From positions 310,001 through 374,000 of the forward strand of contig NZ_CAKKMV010000001.1 of NCBI RefSeq assembly GCF_918697865.1: a DNA stretch of 64,000 nucleotides. The letters are read 5' to 3'. Below, one piece after another: positions 28,641 through 37,486 of this stretch. The DNA comes from Massilia sp. Bi118 (lineage in GTDB: Bacteria > Pseudomonadota > Gammaproteobacteria > Burkholderiales > Burkholderiaceae_D). The position numbers and the translations under genes were made by a program. The notes below the pieces were generated by a model. It saw only the letters and a list, made by a program, of their open reading frames with translations, had not been told where the DNA came from and searched no databases. The stretch's first letter is position 1. The number at the start of each line of letters is the position of its first letter.

Positions 28641-30314
28641 ATGAAATTCTCCGCCCTTGCCGTTTCCCTGATGCTCGCCTTCGGCGCCGCGTCCGCCGCC
28701 CCGGACCTAACGCCCGTCAAAGGCAAGCCCTTCACCTGGGAGAACGCGACCGTCTACTTCCTGCTGACGGACCGCTTCAACAACGGCAACCCGGCCAATG
28801 ACCATGCCTATGGCCGCAAGGACGACGCAGCCGTCGCGCGCGGCTTCATGGGCGGCGACCTGGCCGGGGTCACGCAGAAGATCAAGGACGGGTACTTCAC
28901 GGACCTGGGCGTGGACGCGATCTGGATCACGCCGCCGGTGGAGCAGATCCACGCGCCTACCGATGAAGGTACGGGCAAGACCTACGGCTTCCACGGCTAC
29001 TGGGCGCGCGACTTCACGGCCGTCGACGCCAATCTCGGCACCGAGAAGGACCTGCACGAGCTGGTGGACGCCGCCCACGCGCGCGGCATCCGCGTCCTGC
29101 TGGACGTGGTGATGAACCAGACCGGCCCGGTGACGCCGCAGGATCCGGTCTGGCCGGCCGAGTGGGTGCGCACCTCCCCAAGCTGCACCTACAAGGACAT
29201 GGCGAGCACCATCAGCTGCACGCTGGTGAAGAACCTGCCGGACTTCCGCACCGACAGCAACGAGAAAGTGGACCTGCCGCCGGCATTGGTTGCGAAGTGG
29301 AAGAAGGAAGGGCGCTACGAGCGCGAGACGGCGGAGCTGAACGACTTCTTCAAGCGCACCGGCTACCCGCGCGCGCCGCGCTACTACCTGATGAAATGGC
29401 ACAGCGACTGGGTGCGCAAGTACGGCTTCGACGGCTTCCGCGCCGACACCGTCAAGCACGTCGAGCCGGGCGCATGGAAAGACCTGAAGAAGGTCGCCAG
29501 CCAGGCCTACGAGGACTGGAAGAAGGCCAATCCGGCCAAGCGCGTGCCCGGCGATCTGCCTTTCTTCATGACTGCCGAGACCTACGGCTACTCGGTCAAG
29601 GCAGGCCGCGAGTTCACCTACGACGGCGGCAGCAAGGTCGATTATTACAGCAACGGCTTCGACAGCATGATCAACTTCAGCATGGTCCGCGATGCCGGCC
29701 AGGGCTACGAGCAGCTGTTCTCGTCCTACTCGGCGGCGCTGCACGGCCCTTTGACCGGCTACTCGGTGCTGAACTACCTGGACTCGCACGACGACGGCAA
29801 TCCCTTCGACGCGCTGCGCCAGCGCCCGATGGAAGCGGCGAATAAACTGCTGCTGGCGCCGGGCCAGGCCCAGATCTACTACGGCGACGAAACCGCGCGC
29901 GTGCTGAAGATCGAGGGCGCGGAAGGCGACGCCAACCTGCGCTCCTTCATGAACTGGGACCAGCTGAAGAACAACACCCGCGTCGGCTTGTTCGGCGTGG
30001 CCGAAGTGCGCGAGCACTGGGCGCGCCTGGGCCGCTTCCGCCACGCGCACCCGGCGGTGGGCGCCGGCGTGCACCAGATGCTGCAGGCCAGCCCCTACGT
30101 GTTCAAGCGCACCTATGAAAAGAACGGCGTGACGGACCGCGTGGTGGTGGCGCTCGACCTGCCGCAGGACCGCACGGTGGCGATTCCGGTGGCCGGCGTG
30201 TTCATGGATGGCCAGACCGTGCGCGATTCTTACACCGGCAAGACCGCCGTGGTTGCGAAAGGCAAGGTGCAGTTCGAGCTGCGGGCGCCGGTGGCGCTGA
30301 TCGCGCTGGACTGA
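28641..30314 (+). CDS. Periplasmic alpha-amylase, GH13 (MalS-like)
   Basis: A 557-residue secreted amylase with a signal peptide (cleavage near ASA-AP, residue 19). The GH13 catalytic residues are present: nucleophile D269 in GFRADTVKHV, acid/base E313 in FMTAETYGY and region IV NYLDSHDDGN (H383, D384). The GFRADTVKHVEPGAW stretch resembles the E. coli periplasmic amylase MalS. Region I reads DVVMNQTG, with Gln160 in place of the nearly invariant His (DVVxNH). This could change binding at subsite -1. Cys182 and Cys193 may form a disulphide. It likely trims long maltodextrins in the periplasm. It lies 145 bases after pgm, beyond a repeat, so it may have its own promoter. Confidence 0.9.
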   Translation: MKFSALAVSLMLAFGAASAAPDLTPVKGKPFTWENATVYFLLTDRFNNGNPANDHAYGRKDDAAVARGFMGGDLAGVTQKIKDGYFTDLGVDAIWITPPVEQIHAPTDEGTGKTYGFHGYWARDFTAVDANLGTEKDLHELVDAAHARGIRVLLDVVMNQTGPVTPQDPVWPAEWVRTSPSCTYKDMASTISCTLVKNLPDFRTDSNEKVDLPPALVAKWKKEGRYERETAELNDFFKRTGYPRAPRYYLMKWHSDWVRKYGFDGFRADTVKHVEPGAWKDLKKVASQAYEDWKKANPAKRVPGDLPFFMTAETYGYSVKAGREFTYDGGSKVDYYSNGFDSMINFSMVRDAGQGYEQLFSSYSAALHGPLTGYSVLNYLDSHDDGNPFDALRQRPMEAANKLLLAPGQAQIYYGDETARVLKIEGAEGDANLRSFMNWDQLKNNTRVGLFGVAEVREHWARLGRFRHAHPAVGAGVHQMLQASPYVFKRTYEKNGVTDRVVVALDLPQDRTVAIPVAGVFMDGQTVRDSYTGKTAVVAKGKVQFELRAPVALIALD

Positions 30315-30409
30315 TCCTTCGATCCGGGTTCCCTCAGTTGAGGGCACGAAAGCGGCGGTTCGTTCCATCGCGATTGTGCCCCCTTCATGTTTTCCCTACC
30401 GTGGAAAGC

Positions 30410-31078
30410 ATGACGACCCCACATCTCCTAAACGTCCTCGTTCACATCCTGGCCGGCAGCGCCGCCATCGTCCTCGGCCTCTACCTGCTCGGCAAACCGA
30501 AGGACGCCATTCACCACCGCCGGCGCGGCCGCGTGTTCGTGCTTCTCACCGCCGTGGTTTGCCTGAGCGCTGCGGTCGGCAATGCGGTCTTCCGCTTCCT
30601 GCCGCTGTTTGCGGTCTTGACCGTGCTGGTGTCCTATCAGCTGCTGAGCGGCTGGCACGTCATCTACACGCGGGCGAACGGTCCCGACAAAGTGGACGCG
30701 GGCCTGCTGCTGGGCGCCGTGGCCATGACCGCCATGCTGGTGCGCCGCCTGTTCGCCGATGGCGCGATGGTGGGCGCGGCGGCATCGGTCCTGTATTCGA
30801 CGCTGGCTGCGGTAATGATCCTACTGGCCTACGATGCGGTGCGCTGGCTGTTCCCGCGGTGCTGGCATGCGGCACTGTGGCGCTATGAGCATATCTACAA
30901 GATGCTCGGTTGCCTGTTCGGGATGCTGTCGGCGGCCGTCGGGAATACCGTGCGAGTGGGGCAGCCCTGGTCGCAGCTGGCGCCGTCGGTGCTCGGCATG
31001 ATCGTCGTGCTGTGCTGCTGGGTGCGCATCTATCGCGCGCAGCGGAGGGCCTTGGAAATGCGGCCGCGGATGGTCTAG
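30410..31078 (+). CDS. Multi-pass inner-membrane protein, unknown function
   Basis: A 222-residue protein with about seven hydrophobic helices (VLVHILAGSAAIVLGLYLLG, VFVLLTAVVCLSAAVGNAVF, LFAVLTVLVSYQLLSGWHV and others). It resembles uncharacterised DUF2306-like or cytochrome-b-associated small membrane proteins, but I cannot place it firmly. Several His residues (HHRRRGR, H in the fourth and sixth segments) could bind a metal or haem; this is speculation. The start was set at ATG 30410 after GTGGAAAG, because an upstream in-frame ATG gives a non-hydrophobic Arg-rich leader. It is followed 22 bases later by a ChrR-like cupin gene. Confidence 0.75.
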   Translation: MTTPHLLNVLVHILAGSAAIVLGLYLLGKPKDAIHHRRRGRVFVLLTAVVCLSAAVGNAVFRFLPLFAVLTVLVSYQLLSGWHVIYTRANGPDKVDAGLLLGAVAMTAMLVRRLFADGAMVGAAASVLYSTLAAVMILLAYDAVRWLFPRCWHAALWRYEHIYKMLGCLFGMLSAAVGNTVRVGQPWSQLAPSVLGMIVVLCCWVRIYRAQRRALEMRPRMV

Positions 31079-31100
31079 ACTTGCAGGCAGGAGGAAGCCC

Positions 31101-31769
31101 ATGCTCATCAACGCCGATTTTTCGCTGCCCGTCATCATCGAACCCAGCCAGTACCAGTGGGCCGCCTCGCCGCAAGCGGGCGTCGAGCGCATGATGCTGG
31201 ACCGGATCGGCGCGGAGAAAGCGCGCGCCACCAGCATCGTGCGCTACGCACCCGATTCCCATTTTCCGCCGCACCAGCACCCGGGCGGCGAAGAGATCCT
31301 GGTCCTGGAAGGCACGTTCTCCGACGAGACCGGGGATTTCCCGGCCGGCTGGTATCTGCGCAACCCGGACGGGACTTCGCATCAACCGTCGAGCGCCGAG
31401 GGAGCGCTCATCTTCGTTAAGCTGCGCCAGATGGCGCCGGGGGACGATCGTGTCGTGCGCATCGATACGCGCAAGGCGTCGGCCTGGCAGCGTCACGAGG
31501 ACCGGATGGTTTGCCCACTGTTTTCAAGTCCTGCCGAGCAGGTGTGCCTGCAGCGTGTGCAGGCAGGAGGACGCATCCTGATGGACGCTGCCGACGGTGC
31601 GGAACTGCTGGTGCTCGAAGGCCGGATCGTCGATGGCGACCGGCGCTACAAGCCCGGCACCTGGATACGGCTGCCCGCCGGCGACCGGCCCGGTTTCACG
31701 GCAGGCGAGAAGGGCGTGCGCTTTTATCTGAAGACCGGACACCTGGCGCATCCGGTCATGGCCGAGTAG
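31101..31769 (+). CDS. Bicupin protein of the ChrR anti-sigma type
   Basis: A 222-residue protein with two cupin halves. The first contains FPPHQHPGGEEILVLEGTFSDE..., with full metal-binding His/His/Glu; the second, GAELLVLEGRIVDGDRRYKPG, lacks the His residues. This is the cupin part of ChrR anti-sigma factors without the N-terminal zinc-binding anti-sigma domain. No sigma factor is adjacent, so it is more likely a stand-alone stress or metabolite-binding cupin. AGGAGG lies ideally before ATG 31101. It ends almost exactly where the convergent YeeE/YedE gene ends. Confidence 0.83.
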   Translation: MLINADFSLPVIIEPSQYQWAASPQAGVERMMLDRIGAEKARATSIVRYAPDSHFPPHQHPGGEEILVLEGTFSDETGDFPAGWYLRNPDGTSHQPSSAEGALIFVKLRQMAPGDDRVVRIDTRKASAWQRHEDRMVCPLFSSPAEQVCLQRVQAGGRILMDAADGAELLVLEGRIVDGDRRYKPGTWIRLPAGDRPGFTAGEKGVRFYLKTGHLAHPVMAE

Positions 31770-31770
31770 C

Positions 31771-32988
31771 TCAGCAGCCGGTCTGCTTGATACGCTCGAC
31801 TTCCAGCCCGAACAGCGGACGCAGACGCGTGCCGAACACGTTGCCGGCAAACGCCGCCACCAGCCACAGCCAGCCGTGCAGGCTGCCCGACACGATGCCG
31901 CTGAAGTAGGCGCCGATGTTGCAGCCGTAGGCCAGGCGCGCGCCGTAGCCCAGCATCAGGCCGCCGACGACGGCCGCGATGAAGGAGCGCAGCGGCAGCT
32001 TCCACTTCGGCGCGTAGCGGCCGGCCAGCGCGGCCGCCAGCATGGCGCCGAGCACGATGCCGATGTCCATCACCGAGGTCACGTCCTTCCACACCGGCGC
32101 GGCCAGCGCGGCGGCATTCGCCTTGGTCGACCAGTAGGTCCAGCTGGCGGTGTCGATGCCGATGGCCGACGCAGCTTTCGCGCCCCACAGCGCAAAAGCC
32201 GAGGTCACGCCCCACGGACGGCCCGACAGCGCGAGCGTGGCGAAATTGAGCAGCACCAGCGCGATGGCGCCGGCCACCAGCGGCCAGGGGCCGTGCAGCC
32301 AGGTCGATGCGCGTTCGGCCGGGAGCTTGGGCGCGACCAGCTTGCCGTGGCGGCGCTTCTCGACCACCACCGTGATGGCGGCGATGGCGGCGAACACCAG
32401 CCAGTTGAGCAGCAGCGCCGGCGCCAGGCCCAGTTCCTTCACCAGCGAGACCGGCTTCAGTTGCGGCAGCGAGGTCCAGAAGGGCATGTGCGCGGTGGCG
32501 ATCACGGAGCCGGCGATGAAGGCGAGCAGGGTGACGATCATGCGCGTGCTGCCGCCGCCGACCGTGTACAGCGTGCCGGAGGCGCAGCCGCCGCCCAGCT
32601 GCATGCCGATACCGAACAGGAAGGCGCCGATGACCACCGAGGTGCCCGCGGGCGAAACCAGGCCGTTGACCGGATTGCCGAACAGCGTGCCGGCGGACAG
32701 CGCCGGGAAGAACAGCGCCACGCCGACGGCCAGCATGATCATCTGTGCACGCAGGCCGGCGCCACGGCCGTCCGCGATGAAGACGCGCCAGGACGAGGTG
32801 AAGCCAAAGGCGGCGTGGTAGAGCGCGAGGCCGAGCAGGGCGCCGACCACGAACAGCGCGGCCTGTTTGACGCTGACGGCCTGTGCCAGCCAGAGGGCGC
32901 CGATCAGGATGAGTAAAAGGGAAACGCCGAGCGGCTTCGGATTGATGTCGACACGGCGCGGAAGAGGCAAAGTTGCAGAATCGGACAT
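31771..32988 (-). CDS. YeeE/YedE family transporter (thiosulfate or sulfur-compound importer)
   Basis: A 405-residue inner-membrane protein with a duplicated architecture. The two halves carry the family's conserved cysteine loops: GGGCASGTLYTVGGG (C135) and YGCNIGAYFSGI (C356). In the characterised relative TsuA these Cys residues hold thiosulfate on its way through. By analogy this protein should import thiosulfate or another reduced sulfur or selenium compound. It has full length for a fused two-half protein. No TsuB/TusA partner is next to it. It is divergent from the marR-MFS pair, and the 17-bp palindrome between them could affect both. Confidence 0.88.
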   Translation of the reverse strand: MSDSATLPLPRRVDINPKPLGVSLLLILIGALWLAQAVSVKQAALFVVGALLGLALYHAAFGFTSSWRVFIADGRGAGLRAQMIMLAVGVALFFPALSAGTLFGNPVNGLVSPAGTSVVIGAFLFGIGMQLGGGCASGTLYTVGGGSTRMIVTLLAFIAGSVIATAHMPFWTSLPQLKPVSLVKELGLAPALLLNWLVFAAIAAITVVVEKRRHGKLVAPKLPAERASTWLHGPWPLVAGAIALVLLNFATLALSGRPWGVTSAFALWGAKAASAIGIDTASWTYWSTKANAAALAAPVWKDVTSVMDIGIVLGAMLAAALAGRYAPKWKLPLRSFIAAVVGGLMLGYGARLAYGCNIGAYFSGIVSGSLHGWLWLVAAFAGNVFGTRLRPLFGLEVERIKQTGC

Positions 32989-33135
32989 GGTAAGTGTTTG
33001 AATTTGAAACGGAATCCGCTATTTTCGCGCGTTTTCGATTTTCGTGCTGGCGGCCTCTGCCCAGCCTTTGTGCACGAGGCGCGCACGATTCGAATGCGTC
33101 CTGCTTGAATCCGGCCGGGTTTTGTCCTAAGATAG

Positions 33136-33152
33136 TTAGGTAGCCTACCTAA
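33136..33152. promoter_or_regulatory. Perfect palindrome TTAGGTAG-C-CTACCTAA, likely MarR operator
   Basis: An 8-1-8 perfect inverted repeat ends 7 bases before the marR start codon. MarR proteins usually repress their own operon from such sites, so this is most likely the autoregulatory operator. A TATAAT hexamer (33153-33158) follows directly, but it is too close to the ATG to serve a normal leader. Confidence 0.7.
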
Positions 33153-33159
33153 TATAATC

Positions 33160-33606
33160 ATGAAGACACGAAAACCCGACCGTAGCCTGCAGGTGGCGGA
33201 AGACCTGCGCGACGCCATCAAGCTCCTGATGCGCGAAATCCGCCGCGACGCCGAACGCCACACTTCCGGCCTGTCGCTCATGCAAGCGATGCTGCTGGGC
33301 GCCGTCGGCCACCAGCCAGGTATCGGCGTGGCCGAGCTGGCGCGCATGAAGCAGGTCCGCACCCCGACCATGAGCGCGCAAGTGAAAGCCCTGGAAGAGG
33401 CGGGCCTGCTGGCGCGCGCCGCGCCCGATCCCGAAGACCGCCGCCGCAGCGGCCTGCGGCTCACCGAGGCCGGCCAGGCCATGCACAACCAGCTGCATGC
33501 GCAACGCCTGGACTGGCTGGTCCAGCGCGTCGGCCGCCTCGACGACGCCCAGTTGGATGCCCTCGCCGCCGCCATCGAACCCCTCAAGCTGATCGCACGC
33601 CCATGA
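33160..33606 (+). CDS. MarR family transcriptional regulator
   Basis: A 148-residue winged-helix repressor. The core HQPGIGVAELARMKQVRTPTMSAQVKALEEAGLLARAAPDPEDRRRSGLRLTEAG contains the recognition helix and the DRR wing typical of MarR. It overlaps the start of the downstream MFS exporter by 4 bases (ATGA), so both are translated together. The probable operator is the palindrome just upstream. It likely senses an aromatic or drug-like ligand and derepresses the exporter. No Shine-Dalgarno is visible before the ATG, so the transcript could be leaderless or nearly so. Confidence 0.92.
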   Translation: MKTRKPDRSLQVAEDLRDAIKLLMREIRRDAERHTSGLSLMQAMLLGAVGHQPGIGVAELARMKQVRTPTMSAQVKALEEAGLLARAAPDPEDRRRSGLRLTEAGQAMHNQLHAQRLDWLVQRVGRLDDAQLDALAAAIEPLKLIARP

Positions 33607-35102
33607 CCCAGACCCCGCACGCCACCGCACCCGTTCCGGCCCCGGTCACCGAAAAGGAGATCCGGTCCGTCTACTTCGCCCTGATGGCCGTGCTCGGACT
33701 GGGCGCGCTCGACCAGAGCATCGTCGCCACGGCCCTGCCGCGCATCGTCTCCGACCTGGGCGGCATGGCCCATCTGTCCTGGGTGGTGACGGCCTACGTG
33801 CTGGCTTCGACCGCCACCATGCCCCTGTACGGCAAGATGGCCGACCAGTACGGCCGCCGCCCGATGATCTTCACCGCGCTCGCCACCTTCCTGATTGGCT
33901 CGGTGCTGTGCGGCCTGGCCGGCAGCATGACGCAATTGATCGTGTTCCGCGCCATTCAGGGCATGGGCGCGGGCGGCTTCATGCCGCTGGCCCAGATCAT
34001 CATCTCCGACCTGGTGGCGCCGCAGGACCGCGCCAAGCGCCAGGGCTCGATCGCGATCGTGTTCGCCGTCACCAGCGTGCTCGGGCCGGTGCTGGGCGGC
34101 TTCATGACCGACCTGCTGTCCTGGCACTGGATCTTCTTCATCAACCTGCCGGTCGGCGCCTTCGCCTGCTGGGCCATCGCGCGCTCGCTGCGCAAACCCG
34201 TCATCACGCATGCCCACCGCATCGACTATCTCGGCTCGGTGCTGCTCACCACCAGCATCGTCTCGCTGCTGCTGATCCTGGCGCTGGGCGGCACCGAATG
34301 GCCGTGGGATGCGTTCGAGATCAAGGTCTGCGCCGCGCTCACCGTGGTGCTGGGCGCCTGGCTGGTGGTGCACCTGCGCCGCGCCGCCGAGCCGGTGCTG
34401 CCGCCCGACTTGTTCGGCAACCGCGTGTTCAACCTGGCTAGCCTGGTGATGGCGCTGAGTTTCGTCGGCCTGATGGGATCGAGCGTGTTCTTCCCGCTCT
34501 ACTTCCAGCTGGTGATGGGCGCCAGCCCGGCGCATTCCGGCATGCTGACGGTGCCGATGATGGTGGGGATGATCATCGCCTCGAGCCTGATCGGCCGCGC
34601 CGTCGCGCGCGCCGGCAAGTACAAGGAAGTGCAGGTGGCCGGCCTGGCGGTGGCGGTTGCGGCGTTTGCCGCGCTGACCTGGGCCATGGCCACGGGCCGC
34701 GGCTACCTGTTCATCGAGCCGCCGATCTTCTTCCTCGGCGCGGGCCTGGGCCTGGTGATGCCGAACATGACCATCGTCGTGCAGAGCGCGCTGCCGGTGG
34801 CGCGGCGCGGCGTCGGCACCGCCATGCTGACCTTCTTCCGCTCGCTCGGCGGCCTGCTCGGCGTGACCGGCTCCGGGGCGATCCTGGCGCACCAGCTGCA
34901 TGCCCACGGCATCGAAGCCGCGGCCAGCGCCGGCACCGGCACGGTGCTCGACCCGGCCATGCGCGAGGTCTACCGCCAGGCCATCGCCAACATCTTCGGC
35001 GCCGGCACCGTGATCGTGCTGGCGGGGCTGGTGATCCTGCTGTTCATGCCGCATGTGCAGGTGGAGGGGGCGAAGGCGCCGCAGCCGGCGCAGGCGGAAT
35101 AG
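33603..35102 (+). CDS. DHA2-type (EmrB-like, 14-helix) MFS drug exporter
   Basis: A 499-residue proton-driven exporter. The N-terminus shows ALDQSIVATALPRIVSDLGGMAHLSWVVTAYVLASTATMPLYGKMADQYGRRP (motifs D1 and A). Motif C lies in VTSVLGPVLGGFMTD. The length and spacing fit the 14-helix DHA2 group (EmrB/MdtD type). It is controlled by, and translationally coupled to, the MarR regulator upstream. No EmrA-like membrane-fusion partner is adjacent, so it probably works alone in the inner membrane. A paired-hairpin repeat begins 7 bases after its stop and may serve as a terminator. Confidence 0.92.
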   Translation: MTQTPHATAPVPAPVTEKEIRSVYFALMAVLGLGALDQSIVATALPRIVSDLGGMAHLSWVVTAYVLASTATMPLYGKMADQYGRRPMIFTALATFLIGSVLCGLAGSMTQLIVFRAIQGMGAGGFMPLAQIIISDLVAPQDRAKRQGSIAIVFAVTSVLGPVLGGFMTDLLSWHWIFFINLPVGAFACWAIARSLRKPVITHAHRIDYLGSVLLTTSIVSLLLILALGGTEWPWDAFEIKVCAALTVVLGAWLVVHLRRAAEPVLPPDLFGNRVFNLASLVMALSFVGLMGSSVFFPLYFQLVMGASPAHSGMLTVPMMVGMIIASSLIGRAVARAGKYKEVQVAGLAVAVAAFAALTWAMATGRGYLFIEPPIFFLGAGLGLVMPNMTIVVQSALPVARRGVGTAMLTFFRSLGGLLGVTGSGAILAHQLHAHGIEAAASAGTGTVLDPAMREVYRQAIANIFGAGTVIVLAGLVILLFMPHVQVEGAKAPQPAQAE

Positions 35103-35108
35103 TTACCC

Positions 35109-35208
35109 CGTCGTTCCCGCGCAGGCGGGAACCCAAGTTCGTGGATCAGTACAAACGCTTATTGTGGCTACTCGCCAAACTTGGGTTCCCGCCTTCGCGG
35201 GAACGACG
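35109..35208. repeat. Paired-hairpin intergenic repeat, copy 4 of 6
   Basis: Full arms are present, with the centre in the same orientation as copy 3 (the GTTTGGCGAGTAGCCAC segment lies inverted beside the right arm). A stray partial arm, GCGGGAACGACGG, follows at about 35218-35230, suggesting a past duplication or imprecise insertion. Confidence 0.9.
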
Positions 35209-35267
35209 AAGAAGGACGCGGGAACGACGGTTTCACTGTTTTGGTGCCATTCAATCAATGGTATTCT

Positions 35268-37136
35268 ATGGCAATGACCATTGAGCCCGACACCACCGAA
35301 CAAAAGCAACCCCGCGCCGCCTATGCCGACGGTCCGCGCCTGCTGGCCGACATCGGCGCGACCCATGCGCGCTTTGCGCTGGAGAGCGCGCCCGGCGTGC
35401 TGCGCAACGTCGCCGTGCTGCTGTGCGACGACTACCCGGGCATCGTCCCGCTGCTGAACGCCTACCTGGCGCAGACGGGCGGCGTGCGCATCAGCCATGC
35501 CGCCTTCGCGCTGGCGAATCCGATCAGCGGTGACTTCATCCGCATGACCAACCGCGACTGGCAGTTCTCGACCGACGAGGTGCGCCGCACCCTCGGCCTG
35601 ACCACGCTGCTAATCGTGAACGACTTCACGGCGCTGGCGATGGCGCTGCCGGGGTTCAAGCCGGACGACCTGCTGCAGATCGGCGGCGGCAAGCCGCAGC
35701 CGCATGCGGTCGCCGGCGTGCTGGGTCCGGGCACGGGCCTCGGCGTCTCGGGCGTGATCCCGACCGTGGACGGCTTCGTCACCCTCGGCAGCGAGGGCGG
35801 CCACGTCAACTTCGCGCCGGCCGACGAGCGCGAGTTCGCGATCCTGCAGTACGCTTGGCGCGAATGGCAGCACGTATCGAACGAGCGCCTGATCTCCGGC
35901 CCCGGCATGGAGATCATCTACCGCGCGCTGGCCCAGCGCAACGGCGTGCAGGCGCCCGCGCGCACGGCCGCCGAGATCGCGAACTGCGCGCTCGAGCAGA
36001 ACGACCCGCTGTGCCTGGAAGTGCTCGAATGCTTCGCCGGCATGCTGGGCGGCGCGGCGGCCAACCTGGCCGTCACGCTGGGCGCCTTCGGCGGCATCTT
36101 CATCGGCGGCGGCATCGTGCCGCGCATCGCGCCCTGGTTCGCGAGCTCGCCCTTCCGCGCGCGTTTCGAAGCCAAGGGCCGCTTCTCCGACTACCTGGCG
36201 CAGATCCCGACCTATGTGATCATGACGCCGAATCCGGCGCTGTACGGCGTCGCCAGCATCCTGTCGGAGCACCTGCGCGGCCGCACCGGCGCGAACACGC
36301 TGATGGAGCGCGTGCAGCATCTGCAGCACGAGCTGTCGCCGGCCGAGCAGCGCGTCGCGACCCTGGTGCTGGAGCATCCGCGCAAGGTACTATCCGAGCC
36401 GATCGCCGAGATCGCGAAGCTGGCCGATGTCAGCCAGCCGACCGTGATCCGTTTCTGCCGTTCGCTGGGCTTCTCCGGCCTGGCCGACTTCAAGCTGAAA
36501 TTCGCGGGCAGCCTGACCGGCACCATCCCCGTGCGCCACAGCCAGGTGCGCATGACCGACAGCACGCACGACCTGTCGGCCAAGGTCATCGACAACACCG
36601 TGTCGGCGATCCTGAAGTTCCGCGACCAGCTGGACGTGAACTCGATCGATCGCGCCATCGAAATCCTGCGCAAGGCCAAGCGCGTCGAGTTCTACGCGAT
36701 GGGGAATTCGCGCGTGGTGGCGCTGGATGGCCAACATAAATTCTTCCGCTTCCGCATCCCGACCTCGTCCTACGGCGATTCCCACCTGTTCTCGCTGGCG
36801 GCCGAACTGCTCGGACCCGGCGACGTCGTGATCGCGATCTCGACCACCGGCCAGCTGCCCGAGCTGCTGTCCGCGGTCGACACCGCGCGCGCGGCCGGCG
36901 CCGACGTCATCGCCATCACCAGCAGCAAGTCGGCGCTGGCGCGCAAGGCCAGCATCTGCCTGGCGGTCGACCACAGCGAAGACAGCACGACCTTCCTCTC
37001 GATGATCTCGCGCATCCTGCAGCTGCTGCTCATCGACATCATGGCGGTCGGGATCTCGCTGGGCCAGGAGAACGGCGAGAACGGCGAGGGCGACAGCGAG
37101 CGCCGGCGTTTGCTGATTTCCCACCTCGATATCTGA
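35268..37136 (+). CDS. glk: Bifunctional glucokinase / RpiR (HexR-like) regulator, copy 1
   Basis: A 623-residue fusion. Residues about 20-345 form a bacterial glucokinase: LLADIGATHARFAL phosphate loop, LLIVNDFTALAMALPG with the catalytic Asp, GPGTGLGVSGV, SEGGHVNFAP and GGAAANLAVTLGAFGGIFIGGGIVPR. Residues about 350-430 are an RpiR-type helix-turn-helix (SPAEQRVATLVLEHP...IAKLADVSQPTVIRFCRSLGF). The remainder is a SIS sugar-phosphate-binding domain (VEFYAMGNSRVVALDGQHKF, GDVVIAISTTGQLPELLSAV). Similar fusions occur in Burkholderia. It should phosphorylate glucose and regulate sugar genes according to a sugar-phosphate effector. The start is 35268 or 35274; neither has a clear ribosome site. 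It is close kin to the copy at 47071. Confidence 0.92.
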   Translation: MAMTIEPDTTEQKQPRAAYADGPRLLADIGATHARFALESAPGVLRNVAVLLCDDYPGIVPLLNAYLAQTGGVRISHAAFALANPISGDFIRMTNRDWQFSTDEVRRTLGLTTLLIVNDFTALAMALPGFKPDDLLQIGGGKPQPHAVAGVLGPGTGLGVSGVIPTVDGFVTLGSEGGHVNFAPADEREFAILQYAWREWQHVSNERLISGPGMEIIYRALAQRNGVQAPARTAAEIANCALEQNDPLCLEVLECFAGMLGGAAANLAVTLGAFGGIFIGGGIVPRIAPWFASSPFRARFEAKGRFSDYLAQIPTYVIMTPNPALYGVASILSEHLRGRTGANTLMERVQHLQHELSPAEQRVATLVLEHPRKVLSEPIAEIAKLADVSQPTVIRFCRSLGFSGLADFKLKFAGSLTGTIPVRHSQVRMTDSTHDLSAKVIDNTVSAILKFRDQLDVNSIDRAIEILRKAKRVEFYAMGNSRVVALDGQHKFFRFRIPTSSYGDSHLFSLAAELLGPGDVVIAISTTGQLPELLSAVDTARAAGADVIAITSSKSALARKASICLAVDHSEDSTTFLSMISRILQLLLIDIMAVGISLGQENGENGEGDSERRRLLISHLDI

Positions 37137-37249
37137 CGGCGATGAAGCGCCCGGTCTACAAGGACGCAACACAGTAAGCGAGCTGGATCAATAACGTTTC
37201 CGTATGGCACTACACAATGGAGGACCCAGGTCCCCCATTGGAGAGCATC

Positions 37250-37351
37250 ATGATGCACCCGGATGACGTCAAGACCCTGGCGATCATGGCCACGCTGATC
37301 ATGCTGTGCGCATTGACGTCGGCCCTGGCCAGGCCGGCCGTCTTCTTCTAG
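37250..37351 (+). CDS. Possible 33-residue membrane miniprotein
   Basis: A short frame with start ATG-ATG (MMHPDDVKTLAIMATLIMLC...) has GGAGAG 5-10 bases upstream and encodes a single hydrophobic helix, ending ...RPAVFF. A downstream hairpin at 37359-37385 (GCCCGGAC/GTCCGGGC) lies 8 bases after the stop. It is the only credible coding content in the roughly 350-bp gap between the glucokinase fusion and the flavoprotein. No homologue is recognised. Confidence 0.4.
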   Translation: MMHPDDVKTLAIMATLIMLCALTSALARPAVFF

Positions 37352-37358
37352 CGAAGCC

Positions 37359-37385
37359 GCCCGGACCGCTTCGCGCCGTCCGGGC
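37359..37385. terminator. GC-rich hairpin after the miniprotein frame
   Basis: An 8-bp stem (GCCCGGAC/GTCCGGGC) with an 11-base loop and no T tract. It is a possible terminator-like or processing hairpin. Confidence 0.3.
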
Positions 37386-37486
37386 ACCGGTTCGCCCCCG
37401 TACTATCCCGTTTCGCCACAAAGCGTTTGCCCGGCCATCCGGCCTGATTCATCCTTGCCTGAACAAATCAACAACAAGAGGCGAAG

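Noticed and set aside
31101..31769. ChrR-like cupin considered as half of a sigma/anti-sigma pair
   Set aside because: The N-terminal zinc-binding anti-sigma domain is missing and no ECF sigma gene lies nearby.
33153..33158. TATAAT taken as the marR -10 box
   Set aside because: It ends one base before the start codon, so a transcript from it would begin within the gene. It is kept only as an oddity.
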